Positions 18,363 to 26,508 of a stretch of DNA of 47,643 bases are shown here, in pieces. Positions within the stretch are counted from its first letter, which is position 1. Every line of letters begins with the position of its first letter. The stretch covers positions 1-47,643 of the forward strand of contig JAIUNJ010000009.1 in assembly GCA_020161855.1 (NCBI GenBank). Reading direction: 5' to 3'. Both the position numbers and the translations under genes were made by a program. The DNA comes from Pseudomonadota bacterium (lineage in GTDB: Bacteria; Pseudomonadota; Alphaproteobacteria; Rhizobiales; Aestuariivirgaceae). Below the pieces are notes generated by a model, which had not been told where the DNA came from, made no database searches, and was given only the letters and a program-made list of their open reading frames with translations.

Positions 18363-18392
18363 TTGGCAAACGTGCAAGACTGTGGCTAGTTT
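18363..18392 (+). promoter_or_regulatory. Candidate sigma-70 promoter for a small RNA
   Basis: TTGGCA, 18 bases, then TAGTTT on the plus strand. A start near 18399 would give a transcript of about 155 bases ending at the terminator at 18531-18552. No gene on this strand follows it. Confidence 0.45.
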
Positions 18393-18398
18393 TCAACG

Positions 18399-18552
18399 CA
18401 ATAAAAATGACCATGCCTCAAGGCATTACAAAAAGGGCCTATGCCCAGGTCTAGGGAGAGAGTTGGTAGAGACTCGGGTTTCCGCCAACAACAACGAGCC
18501 GGATAACCGGCCGGACACGGAATACTAAAAGGGGGCCAAGTGCCCCCTTTTT
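18399..18552 (+). ncRNA. Candidate structured small RNA
   Basis: The stretch between proS and the Rid gene has no convincing ORF. It does hold a series of short hairpins in one direction: ATGCC-TCAA-GGCAT (18413-18426), GGGC-CTAT-GCCC (18435-18446), CCGG-ATAA-CCGG (18499-18510), and an intrinsic terminator GGGGGC-CAAGT-GCCCCC plus five T. A sigma-70-like promoter precedes it at the right distance. A 15-codon ORF (from 18407) is also possible as a leader peptide. I do not recognise a known RNA family. The terminator alone could also serve the convergent Rid gene. Confidence 0.45.
18531..18552. terminator. Intrinsic terminator
   Basis: A 6-bp GC stem GGGGGC/GCCCCC with loop CAAGT, followed by TTTTT on the plus strand and by TTTTAG on the minus strand. 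It can end both the candidate small RNA and the Rid-family gene transcript. Confidence 0.75.
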
Positions 18553-18568
18553 CTATTGCGCCTCTCCG

Positions 18569-18949
18569 TCAGCTCCGCTTCAGCGCCGTCACTTCGATCT
18601 CGATCTTCATGCGGGGATCGATGAGGGCCGCAACGATGGCCGTCGAGGCCGGGCGCACATCGCCGAAATATTTCCGCAGCACCGGCCAGGTCATCTCGAA
18701 AAGGCTGCCCTCCGGCAGGATGTAGTTGGCGCGCACCACATCGGCCATCGAGAAACCCGCCTGCTCCAGCGCCGCCGCGATGTTCTTGAGGCACTGCTCA
18801 GTCTGAGCGACGACATCATCGGCGATCGTCATCTTCGCATAGTCAAAGCCGGTGGTACCTGAGACGAAGCACCAGTTGCCATCGACGACCGCGCGCGAAT
18901 AGCCGATCTCCGCTTCGAACTTCGATCCAGACGATACAAGCTTCCGCAT
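18569..18949 (-). CDS. Rid-family (RidA-like) protein lacking the catalytic Arg
   Basis: A 126-residue YjgF/YER057c/UK114-fold protein. The pattern GTTGFDY, AQTEQCLKNIAAALEQAG and KIEIEVTAL fits the family. In RidA the deaminase arginine lies in a P-A-R-S motif; here the equivalent is PAST, with Ser102 at that position. Classical 2-aminoacrylate/imine deaminase activity is therefore doubtful, and the protein probably belongs to another Rid subfamily. It starts with GGAGGAAGAG at good spacing, 22 bases after the Rsm22-type gene, and ends at a terminator. Confidence 0.88.
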   Translation of the reverse strand: MRKLVSSGSKFEAEIGYSRAVVDGNWCFVSGTTGFDYAKMTIADDVVAQTEQCLKNIAAALEQAGFSMADVVRANYILPEGSLFEMTWPVLRKYFGDVRPASTAIVAALIDPRMKIEIEVTALKRS

Positions 18950-18971
18950 CTCTTCCTCCACGCAGCCAAGC

Positions 18972-19925
18972 CTAACCGATGGGCAGGCTGTCGCCCCACG
19001 CCATCTTGCGCAGGCGTTTGTAGGTGGCCTTGTCGCGCGAGGCAATGTGGCGTTCGGCAATGCTGCCATCCGCGCAGACGCGCAGTGAAAGACCCGCCTT
19101 GGTATGAGCGGCGGGGCCAATGATCCGGCCTGCGCCGCGCACCGCCCGCATGCGGGCCACCGCCAGCCAGGAATAGGGCTCATCCTCGAAGGGAACACTC
19201 GCCCCCTTGGCATGCATATGCGCCCGGCTCCGCTGCACCCGCTCCTTGAAATGGCACCAGTCGGCACCCGTGATGGGACAGGCGAGATCATGCGTGCAGG
19301 GCCCCGCCACATGTCCACCCGCCTTGATCAGCGCATCCCTCGCCCGCCGGATCCGGGCAAAGCCTTGCGGGCTTCCGGGCTCCACCAGCACCAGCACCTC
19401 TTTCGCTCCCTGCCAAAGGCGCAGCGCCAGTTCACCGGCCTCCGCCTCCGGCAACTCGGCCAGCACATAGGAGGCGACAACCAGGTCGCGCGGTTCCGCC
19501 CCTGCCAGCGCCCGCAGGTCACCGGCAACAACGGCGGCCTCAGCCAGTGCCGAAAGCCCACTCGCGTTGTTGAAATGGCCGGCAAGCTCCCGGAACGGCG
19601 CCGAAGCCTCCACCTGCTCGATTTGCGCAATCTCGGGCCACACCCCGAGCGCCGCCCAGCCGGCTGTGCCCGGCCCCGCCCCCACGTCACGCAGGCCTTG
19701 TGGCGCAAAGTCCGGCAGCAGGCCCGCAACCTCGCCAAGCACCCGCAGGTTCACCGCATGGGTCGCCGGCAGCCGTGCGGCCACATAGGCGGCAAGGTCG
19801 ATGCCGCTCGAACTGGCACCCTTGCCATAGCGCGCCGTCATCGCCGCAGCCCCGGCCCGGACCGAACCACCCTGCTCGTCCAGCCAGGCCGCAACGGCCT
19901 CATTCAGTTGCCCGGGATAACGCAA
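18972..19925 (-). CDS. Rsm22-type small ribosomal subunit methyltransferase
   Basis: A 317-residue SAM-dependent methyltransferase. The SAM-binding segment is LRDVGAGPGTAGWAAL near residues 78-93. The C-terminal half has the cysteine cluster CTHDLACP and DWCHF, typical of Rsm22/Mettl17 proteins linked to mitochondrial and alphaproteobacterial small-subunit assembly. In mitochondrial relatives the cysteines bind an Fe-S cluster; here that is inference. The start is TTG with a stop codon two codons upstream in frame, so it cannot extend. It is divergent from bacA, with about 90 bases between. Confidence 0.88.
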   Translation of the reverse strand: MRYPGQLNEAVAAWLDEQGGSVRAGAAAMTARYGKGASSSGIDLAAYVAARLPATHAVNLRVLGEVAGLLPDFAPQGLRDVGAGPGTAGWAALGVWPEIAQIEQVEASAPFRELAGHFNNASGLSALAEAAVVAGDLRALAGAEPRDLVVASYVLAELPEAEAGELALRLWQGAKEVLVLVEPGSPQGFARIRRARDALIKAGGHVAGPCTHDLACPITGADWCHFKERVQRSRAHMHAKGASVPFEDEPYSWLAVARMRAVRGAGRIIGPAAHTKAGLSLRVCADGSIAERHIASRDKATYKRLRKMAWGDSLPIG

Positions 19926-20016
19926 ACGTCACGGCCCTTAAATGGAAGTCAGTTGCCCGGCCTTCGGGCGCGTGACAATGCTGCCCGGCATACTAGGCCA
20001 ACGAAAGATTCGCCCG

Positions 20017-21261
20017 ATGTTCAAGTCCTTCTTCCCCAGCCCGCGCCTCTTTTTCTCGTCGGCCGCCCTCTGGGGGCTCTTCACCGTTGTCCTCTGGTTC
20101 CTTGCCGCCAAGCAATGGGGCGCCCACATCGGTCTCCCCAACCCGGCGCCGGATGCGCCGCCGATCATCGGCCTCTCCTATTTCTCGTCACCGGCCTTCG
20201 TCTGGTTCTACATCTATTTTGCAATCATCACCGCCGTCTTCGCCGCCGTCTGGTGGTTTCTCGCGCCGCACAAATGGTTCGCCTGGTCGGTCCTCGGGAC
20301 GTCGTTGATCATCTTCCTCACCTACTATTCGGTCGAGGTCGGCGTCGCCATCAACAACTGGTATGGCCCCTTCTATGATCTCCTGCAGGCGGCGCTGGCG
20401 AAATCCCGCCCGGTCACCGCCGATGAATTCTGGATCGGCATCTGGCAATTCCTCTCGATCGCGCTGGTCTATGTAGTCATCCGTGCCCTGATGATCTTCT
20501 TCCTTAGCCACTATGTGTTCCGCTGGCGCACCGCCATGAACGACTATTACGTCAGCCACTGGCCGCGCGTGCGCAAGGTCGAAGGCGCCTCGCAACGTGT
20601 GCAGGACGATACAATGCGCTTCGCCGATGGCGTCGAATCCCTCGGCATCAGCCTGCTCGATGCCGTCATGACGCTCATCGCCTTCCTGCCGATCCTCTGG
20701 GGTTACTCGGTCCACGTGAAGGAGATTCCGTTCTTCGGCGAAGTACCGCAGGCGCTGGTCATCACCGCCATTGCCTGGGCCGTCTTCGGCACCACCCTGC
20801 TCGCCCTGATCGGCATCAAGCTCCCCGGCCTCGAATTCCGCAACCAGCGCGTCGAGGCCGCCTACCGCAAGGAACTGGTCTATGGCGAGGACGATGAGAA
20901 GCGCGCCCAGCCGCCGACACTGGCCGATCTCTTCGCCACGGTGCGGACCAACTATTTCCGCCTCTACTTCCACTACGTCTATTTCAACATCGGCCGCTTC
21001 CTCTACCTGCAGACCGACAACATCTTCGCCTACATCATCCTGGTTCCGACGCTGGTGGCGGGCTCCATCACCCTCGGCCTCCTCAACCAGATCACCAATG
21101 CGATGGATCAGGTGCGCAACTCGTTCCAGTACCTGATCAATGCCTGGCCATCGATTGTGAAGATGCTCTCCATCTACAAGCGCCTTCGCGCCTTTGAAGC
21201 TGTGATCGAAGGCAAGGAAGTCGAGTCCATCAACTACGAGCAGGACGAGCCCGCCAGATAA
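20017..21261 (+). CDS. bacA: SbmA/BacA-like peptide transporter
   Basis: An inner-membrane protein of 414 residues with about seven membrane helices, of the SbmA/BacA family: proton-driven importers of antimicrobial peptides, important for rhizobial symbiosis and Brucella persistence and for very-long-chain fatty acid modification. Characteristic segments are [20 protein letters not shown] (after FRWRTAMND), EDTMRF-like [14 protein letters not shown], and [20 protein letters not shown]. The start MFKSFFPSP is chosen because it matches the family; the longer frame upstream overlaps the Rsm22 promoter. SbmA and BacA proper cannot be separated by eye. Confidence 0.92.
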   Translation: MFKSFFPSPRLFFSSAALWGLFTVVLWFLAAKQWGAHIGLPNPAPDAPPIIGLSYFSSPAFVWFYIYFAIITAVFAAVWWFLAPHKWFAWSVLGTSLIIFLTYYSVEVGVAINNWYGPFYDLLQAALAKSRPVTADEFWIGIWQFLSIALVYVVIRALMIFFLSHYVFRWRTAMNDYYVSHWPRVRKVEGASQRVQDDTMRFADGVESLGISLLDAVMTLIAFLPILWGYSVHVKEIPFFGEVPQALVITAIAWAVFGTTLLALIGIKLPGLEFRNQRVEAAYRKELVYGEDDEKRAQPPTLADLFATVRTNYFRLYFHYVYFNIGRFLYLQTDNIFAYIILVPTLVAGSITLGLLNQITNAMDQVRNSFQYLINAWPSIVKMLSIYKRLRAFEAVIEGKEVESINYEQDEPAR

Positions 21262-21354
21262 GGCGGCGGGCAATGGCTTTGCCGGAACACTTGAAACGCA
21301 CGGAGCGAATGTCTATTCACGCCCCGTGCGAAAGGCACGCTGACTGAAACGTCA

Positions 21355-21430
<76 letters not shown>

Positions 21431-21550
21431 AGCTCTCTCCATAGCTAGCGACCGACTGCGACCTCAAAAGCGGGACTGGCAGAAATGGACATCTGACGGT
21501 CTTCCAGATTTTGCTCAGGAGTCTTAGGGTTATCGCACTTGGGAGGTCAT

Positions 21551-22279
21551 ATGGAACCGCACTTAGTACGCTTCTTCTTTCCCATAGCTTTCTTAGTGGG
21601 CGCTAGCGGCATGATTGCTGGAGCTAGCCTGGAGGCGACCCTTTTCCATCTAACCCCACCTTCCGGCGCGGTAGTCCCTGAATCTGGTTCTCTAAATCTC
21701 GCAAACTATCTTGCCAGGTATGACTTGTGGCTATTGATAGCAACCTTGATCACATGTTTCGCGACGATGTGGGCAGTTTATCAAGCGAGAGAATCGAACC
21801 GTCGCCAACTTAGAGCGTACTTGGCACTCAAACCCAACGAGCTGATGTTGATGCACTCTCCTCACGACCTAACCATATCGGTTAAGCTTCTCACAATAAA
21901 CGAGGGACCGACGCCCGCGAGTTTGATTCATGTCGCAAGCGCGATTGAACTCGTGCCAGCGCAGGCAGAGTGGCGGGATGATTTCTCTGACTTGGCCGAT
22001 AAACTAGGGGTTGGCATGACGGTATTCTCAAAGGCGGAGCAGTTTGTGCGCCTGTGCCCGAGAAAGCTTACTGACACTGAACTACAGGATATAAAAGCAG
22101 GAAGATTGATTGTTCAAGTTAGAGGCAAAGCTTTATATTCCGACATATTTGAAAGTCAGCATGCCGGGTATTTTAATTTTCGGCTCCCAACCAACGCTGT
22201 TACACGCATATTTGCCTGCCCAGAAATGATGGGAAATTTTGATTGGTCGTTTGGTCCGAAACATAATTTCACGGACTAG
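21551..22279 (+). CDS. Orphan membrane-anchored protein, low GC
   Basis: I do not recognise this 242-residue protein. It has two N-terminal membrane helices (about residues 8-32 and 58-78), then a basic stretch (QARESNRRQLRAYLALKP) and a soluble domain of about 160 residues, probably cytoplasmic, with a predicted beta-rich start (ISVKLLTINEGPTPASLI). GC content in the gene is near 45-48 percent, well below its neighbours, and codon use includes AGA, ATA and TTA-type codons rare nearby. It begins 120 bases after tRNA-Val, a common entry site. I found no integrase and no duplicated tRNA end. The ATG is preceded by GGGAGGT. Confidence 0.7.
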   Translation: MEPHLVRFFFPIAFLVGASGMIAGASLEATLFHLTPPSGAVVPESGSLNLANYLARYDLWLLIATLITCFATMWAVYQARESNRRQLRAYLALKPNELMLMHSPHDLTISVKLLTINEGPTPASLIHVASAIELVPAQAEWRDDFSDLADKLGVGMTVFSKAEQFVRLCPRKLTDTELQDIKAGRLIVQVRGKALYSDIFESQHAGYFNFRLPTNAVTRIFACPEMMGNFDWSFGPKHNFTD

Positions 22280-22347
22280 CTCAGCTCGCTAGGCGGCGCT
22301 CCGCCAACAACAAGATCGTTGTTCAACTCGCCGCCGCGATCCAGTGC

Positions 22348-22722
22348 TCACTTGGATGAGCGCACAGCCCTCACGAAAATCCACGCCAGCAGCAGCGCCG
22401 AAACGCCTGATGCCGCGGCAGCAGCCACGGCCAGCGAGACGCTGCCATACTGGATCTGGAGATAGGAACCGAGCACCATCATCGGCACCGAGATCACCGC
22501 GAGCCAGAACTGCGCCACCGCAAGCCGCGCCCGCTTGAGCTCCGGCCAGAGCCGGTAGACCGCGCCATAAACGAACAGCATCACGAAGCCCGACAGCACC
22601 AGGCTGTCATAGACGCCCGCATAGATGACATTGCCAGTCATCTCGATCCAGACGCTGAAACCCGCCCCGAGGACGAGCCAGAACAGCGCGTGAAGCACGA
22701 AATTGCGATCGATGCCGGTCAT
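22348..22722 (-). CDS. Small four-helix membrane protein
   Basis: A 124-residue inner-membrane protein with four predicted helices. The segments HALFWLVLGAGFSVWIEM and YGAVYRLWPELKRARLAVAQFWL loosely recall heme-copper oxidase subunit I fragments found as small standalone alphaproteobacterial proteins, but the heme histidines are not evident. Function is not assigned. The start ATG follows GGGAGG by 5 bases; a GTG two codons upstream is less likely. It is divergent from hupE and convergent with the orphan gene. Confidence 0.75.
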   Translation of the reverse strand: MTGIDRNFVLHALFWLVLGAGFSVWIEMTGNVIYAGVYDSLVLSGFVMLFVYGAVYRLWPELKRARLAVAQFWLAVISVPMMVLGSYLQIQYGSVSLAVAAAAASGVSALLLAWIFVRAVRSSK

Positions 22723-22935
22723 CTCCACCTCCCGCCCGCTGCGGCGAAACTATGCCGCGCGCCGCTGCCGATCAACGCTGATGACGCAATCGGCCTGCGG
22801 CATGTCGGCCACGCAACAGGCGGGCGTCCGGCGCATGACAGGCCCTCATTGCACCGCAATATCGCTGTGCTAGGCTCAGCACCAGCCATGGGGTGCAGAT
22901 GATCGATTCACCCGCAGGAGCAAAAGGAGCAGCAT

Positions 22936-23538
22936 ATGGCCAGAATTCTCACCCGTCTCACAGCCGCCCCGGCGGCGCTCATTCTCATGACCCAGCTGGC
23001 CAGTGCCCACACCGGCGTTGGTGACGCCTCGGGCCTCATGCATGGCTTCATGCATCCGGTCGGTGGCCTTGACCATGTGCTGGCCATGGTGGCCGTCGGC
23101 CTCTTTGCGGCCCAGCGTGGTGGCCGCGCCCTCTGGCTCGTTCCACTCTCTTTCGTAGCGATGATGGCCGTTGGTGGTGCGCTCGGCGTCTATGGCGTCG
23201 GTCTTCCGCTGGTCGAGCTTGGCATCGCCGCTTCAGTCATCGTCCTGGGTGCCGCCGTTGCCATGCAGGCCAAGATTCCGGTGGCCGCGGCCATGGGGCT
23301 CGTCGGCTTCTTCGCCATCTTCCATGGCCATGCCCATGGTGCCGAAATGCCGGTTGATGCCTCGGGCCTTGCCTATGCCGCGGGCTTCATGATCGCCACG
23401 GCGCTTCTTCATGCCTTTGGCGTCGGTCTTGGCCTTGCCGTCGGCAGGCTTGCCGAAGGGCATTGGGCGAAGGCCGTCCGCGTCGCTGGCGGCGCCATGG
23501 CCGTTGCCGGCGCTGGCCTCCTCACCGGCCTGATCTGA
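22936..23538 (+). CDS. hupE: HupE/UreJ family metal transporter
   Basis: A 200-residue membrane protein with a signal-like N-terminus (cleavage possibly after ASA, before HTG) and six hydrophobic segments. The HupE/UreJ metal motif is seen as HPVGGLDH (residues 41-48), and a His-rich FHGHAHGAEMP follows near 130. The family imports nickel or cobalt. No hydrogenase or urease gene is in the window, so the metal cannot be deduced, and I see no cobalamin riboswitch upstream. Ribosome site AAGGAG precedes the ATG. Confidence 0.9.
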   Translation: MARILTRLTAAPAALILMTQLASAHTGVGDASGLMHGFMHPVGGLDHVLAMVAVGLFAAQRGGRALWLVPLSFVAMMAVGGALGVYGVGLPLVELGIAASVIVLGAAVAMQAKIPVAAAMGLVGFFAIFHGHAHGAEMPVDASGLAYAAGFMIATALLHAFGVGLGLAVGRLAEGHWAKAVRVAGGAMAVAGAGLLTGLI

Positions 23539-23555
23539 TTTCCGCACAAACAAAT

Positions 23556-23585
23556 GCCCCACACGTTTCTGAGGGCGTGTGGGGC
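23556..23585. terminator. Hairpin between convergent hupE and HU genes
   Basis: A 10-bp perfect stem GCCCCACACG/CGTGTGGGGC with a 10-base loop. The minus side is followed by ATTTGTTTG (T-rich), so it fits best as the end of the HU transcript; it may also stop hupE transcription. Confidence 0.6.
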
Positions 23586-23675
23586 TCATGTCAGTTTGAA
23601 CGTGTGCTGTCGTATCTGTTCCCCTGATGGCCATCCGCTTCGCCGGGCGCTTCCCTGACCCGGTGGACAGTCCCG

Positions 23676-23951
23676 TCAGCTGTTCACGGCCTCCTTCAAT
23701 AGTTTCCCTGGCTTGAATCGGGCCCGCTTCGAGGCAGGCATCTTGATGACCTTGCCGGTCTTGGGGTTGCGCGCTTCGCCCCCCTTGCGCCGCGTCACGG
23801 TGAACACGCCGAATCCCATCAGCCGCACGTCATCGCCCTGCCGCAGCGCCGCGATGATGTTCTCGATCGTCGACTCCACCACCTCTTCCGCTTCGCCGCG
23901 GGTGAGCTTGGTGTCGTGGGCGACCTTGGCTATGAGTTCGCTCTTGTTCAT
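23676..23951 (-). CDS. hup: HU family DNA-binding protein
   Basis: A nucleoid protein of 91 residues, the standard HU length. Dimerisation helices come first (MNKSELIAKVAHDTKLTRGE), then the beta-arm with GFGVFTVTRRKGGEARNPKTG and the conserved RNPKTG tip, and the C-terminal helix PGKLLKEAVN. It bends DNA non-specifically. It stands alone; about 140 bases separate it from the divergent LysE-type gene. Confidence 0.94.
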   Translation of the reverse strand: MNKSELIAKVAHDTKLTRGEAEEVVESTIENIIAALRQGDDVRLMGFGVFTVTRRKGGEARNPKTGKVIKMPASKRARFKPGKLLKEAVNS

Positions 23952-24094
23952 GAGCGTCGCTTCCAGTTAGGGTTCGAAAACGCAACTGACTGTGCCGATG
24001 GCCGTTACCTTGAATCGGAAACAAAGAGATTCGCAAGTGTGCGCTTCGCGCCTCGCCCAGTCTTTCATGAAATTGCGGTAAGAAGCTGAAATAA

Positions 24095-24736
24095 ATGACC
24101 TTTATCCCCGACCTCACCACCCTCCTCGGCTACACCGCGGCCTCGCTCGTGCTCTTCCTCACGCCAGGGCCGGATATGAGTCTGTTCCTGTCGCGCACGA
24201 TCGCCAGTGGCCGCCTCGCGGGAATCGTCACCAACATCGGCACCAATCTCGGCTGCGTTGTCCACACGCTGCTGGCGGCCTTTGGCGTATCGGCACTCAT
24301 CGCTGCCTCCCATGCGGGCTTCCTCGCCCTCAAGATCGTCGGCGCGGGCTATCTGCTCTGGCTTGCCTTCAACGCGCTGCGCAAGGGCTCAAGCCTGACG
24401 CTGGCTGCCGGCGCGCAGAAGCAGGCCTCGCTGCTGAACTGCTTTCTGCTGGGCCTCACCGTCAATCTCACCAATCCGAAGGTCGTGCTCTTCTTCATCA
24501 CCTTCCTGCCGCAGTTCGTTTCCGCCAGCGACCCGCATGTCACCGGCAAGCTGCTCTTCCTCGGCCTGTGGTTCGTTGCCCTCAGCATTCCGCCAACGCT
24601 GCTCATGATCTGGGGGGCGCACAAGCTCGTGGGCTGGCTCAAGCTCCGCCCCCGCATCATGCGTGCGATCGACGCCACCTTCGCGGGCGTATTCGCATTC
24701 TTCGCGCTGCGCATTGCCCTCACCCAGGGACGCTAG
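24095..24736 (+). CDS. LysE/RhtB family amino-acid exporter
   Basis: A 213-residue inner-membrane protein with six predicted helices. The family signature TPGPDMSLFLSRTIASGR lies near residues 23-40, followed by GTNLGCVVHTLLAAFGVSAL and NLTNPKVVLFFITFLPQF in the central part. Family members export homoserine, threonine, lysine or related metabolites; the substrate is unknown. Single gene. Confidence 0.93.
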   Translation: MTFIPDLTTLLGYTAASLVLFLTPGPDMSLFLSRTIASGRLAGIVTNIGTNLGCVVHTLLAAFGVSALIAASHAGFLALKIVGAGYLLWLAFNALRKGSSLTLAAGAQKQASLLNCFLLGLTVNLTNPKVVLFFITFLPQFVSASDPHVTGKLLFLGLWFVALSIPPTLLMIWGAHKLVGWLKLRPRIMRAIDATFAGVFAFFALRIALTQGR

Positions 24737-24936
24737 GGAGCGGCACCAGTTCTGCCGCATTTCCCGGGCAGCTTTGCACCTGAAAACATGAACCGCTGGC
24801 CGGCCGCCACAACCTCAACGTGGAAGCGGATGAAGCCATGCACAATTTTATGACAGGCACATGAATATGCCTCTTTACAAATCAACGGGTTAATCTATTT
24901 CTTGTGCGCTGCAAAAAGCCCATTCATTCCCCTTCC
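24737..24936. other. Gap before opgG
   Basis: Two hundred bases without an ORF. It is AT-rich just before opgG and must hold the opg operon promoter, but I cannot point to convincing -35 and -10 boxes. No ribosome site is visible before the opgG ATG. Confidence 0.4.
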
Positions 24937-26508
24937 ATGACCGCCTCGCGTAGAGAATTCCTCGGCCAGGCCGCACGACTCGCGGCACTCGCCACCCTTA
25001 TGCATTCCGGCAACCTCGCCGGACCCGCCGCCGCACAGCAGCTCTATGGCCCCGCCTCCGAGTTCCGCGACGATTTCGTCCGCAAGCTGGCGCAGGACAT
25101 GGCGTCAAAGCCCTATGTCGATGAGAAAATCGAGATGCCGCCCGACATCGACATCTCGACCTATGATCAGTATCGCGACATCCGTTTCCGCGCTGACAGG
25201 TCCATCTGGAAGGGCGAGCCGCACAGCTTCTCGCTCGATCTCTTCCATCCGGGCTTCATCTTCACCAAGCCGGTCGACATCTATCTCGTCGAGGACGGCC
25301 AGCAGGCCAAGCTGAACTACGATCCCACGCTCTTCGAATTCGGCCCGCACATCACCAAGGTGCCGCAGGGCCAGCCGGACCTGCACTATGCCGGCTTCCG
25401 CGTCCGCTATCCGATCAACAATGCCGATGTGAACGACGAGTTCCTCGTGTTCCAGGGCGCCTCCTATTTCCGAGCCGTCGGCAAGGGCCTGCTCTATGGC
25501 CTTTCGGCTCGCGGCCTTGCCATCGACACGGGCGAACCCTCCGGCGAGGAGTTCCCCTTCTTCCGCGCCTTCTGGGTCAAGAAGCCTGAGGCGGCCACAG
25601 GCACGCTTGTGATCGAAGCCCTGCTCGACAGCCCGTCGGCCACCGGCGCCTACCGCTTCACCGTGAAGCCCGGCGAAGACACGCAGATGGATGTGGAGAT
25701 GACGCTGTTTCCGCGCCGCGACATCGCCACCATCGGCATCGCCCCACTCACGAGCATGTTTCTCTTCGATGCCCTGGCCCGCCCCGTCGAGGATTTCCGC
25801 AACGCCGTCCATGATTCAGACGGGCTCATGATGCTCACCGGTCGCCGTGAATGGCTCTGGCGCCCGCTCGCCAATCCCAAGACACTGCAGGTCAGCGCCT
25901 TCCAGGACATGACCCCGCAGGGCTTCGGCCTGATGCAGCGGAAGCGCAGCTATCAGGACTTCCTTGATCTCGAGGCCCGCTACGAACGCCGCCCCAGCCT
26001 CTGGGTGGAACCGATCGGCGACTGGGGCCCCGGCTTCGTGCTGCTCTACGAGATCCCGACCTTCCAGGAGATCAACGACAACATCGTCACCTTCTGGCGC
26101 CCCAAGGAGCCTCTGAAGCAGGGTGCCAGCTACAACTACGTCTACCGCATGCACTGGTTCGAGGATTGGCCGAAGGACGAGGCACCACCGGCCCGCATCG
26201 TCACCTTCTCGGGCTCGGGCGTCGATTCCAACAATGGTCTCGTGCCGCCGAAATACGATGCCAACCTGCGCTACTATGTGATCGAATATTCCGGCGGCGA
26301 AGCTCCCGGTAAATTCACCGCCGACATCAGCGCCAGTGCCGGCACGGTCAGCAAGATCGTGATCTATCCGAACCCCATCAACAACACGATGCGCCTGTCC
26401 TTCGCCCATGATGCAACGGGCGTCGACTCTGCCGAGCTGCGCGCCGTTCTCAAGCTCAACGATGCCCCGGCCGCGGAGACCTGGCTCTACAGGTGGACAC
26501 GGCTGTGA
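24937..26508 (+). CDS. opgG: Periplasmic glucan biosynthesis protein, Tat-exported
   Basis: OpgG acts in the periplasm on the beta-1,2-linked backbone of osmoregulated periplasmic glucans, producing the branched product. The 523-residue protein starts with a twin-arginine signal (SRREFLG at 4-10, cleavage after PAAA near 34), as in OpgD, so it is exported folded. The mature part has family segments such as SEFRDDFVRKLAQDMA and GYSVDSNNG-like GSGVDSNNG. I chose ATG 24937 because it places RR at residues 5-6; a GTG at 24904 is upstream. The stop overlaps opgH. OpgG versus OpgD cannot be told apart with certainty. Confidence 0.92.
   Translation: MTASRREFLGQAARLAALATLMHSGNLAGPAAAQQLYGPASEFRDDFVRKLAQDMASKPYVDEKIEMPPDIDISTYDQYRDIRFRADRSIWKGEPHSFSLDLFHPGFIFTKPVDIYLVEDGQQAKLNYDPTLFEFGPHITKVPQGQPDLHYAGFRVRYPINNADVNDEFLVFQGASYFRAVGKGLLYGLSARGLAIDTGEPSGEEFPFFRAFWVKKPEAATGTLVIEALLDSPSATGAYRFTVKPGEDTQMDVEMTLFPRRDIATIGIAPLTSMFLFDALARPVEDFRNAVHDSDGLMMLTGRREWLWRPLANPKTLQVSAFQDMTPQGFGLMQRKRSYQDFLDLEARYERRPSLWVEPIGDWGPGFVLLYEIPTFQEINDNIVTFWRPKEPLKQGASYNYVYRMHWFEDWPKDEAPPARIVTFSGSGVDSNNGLVPPKYDANLRYYVIEYSGGEAPGKFTADISASAGTVSKIVIYPNPINNTMRLSFAHDATGVDSAELRAVLKLNDAPAAETWLYRWTRL

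Noticed and set aside
18208-18528. 106-residue ORF on the plus strand between proS and the Rid gene
   Set aside because: No ribosome site, no domain, and it starts inside the proS leader; the hairpins and terminator fit an RNA better.
22740-22930. Cobalamin riboswitch upstream of hupE
   Set aside because: The conserved B12-box sequence is not present.
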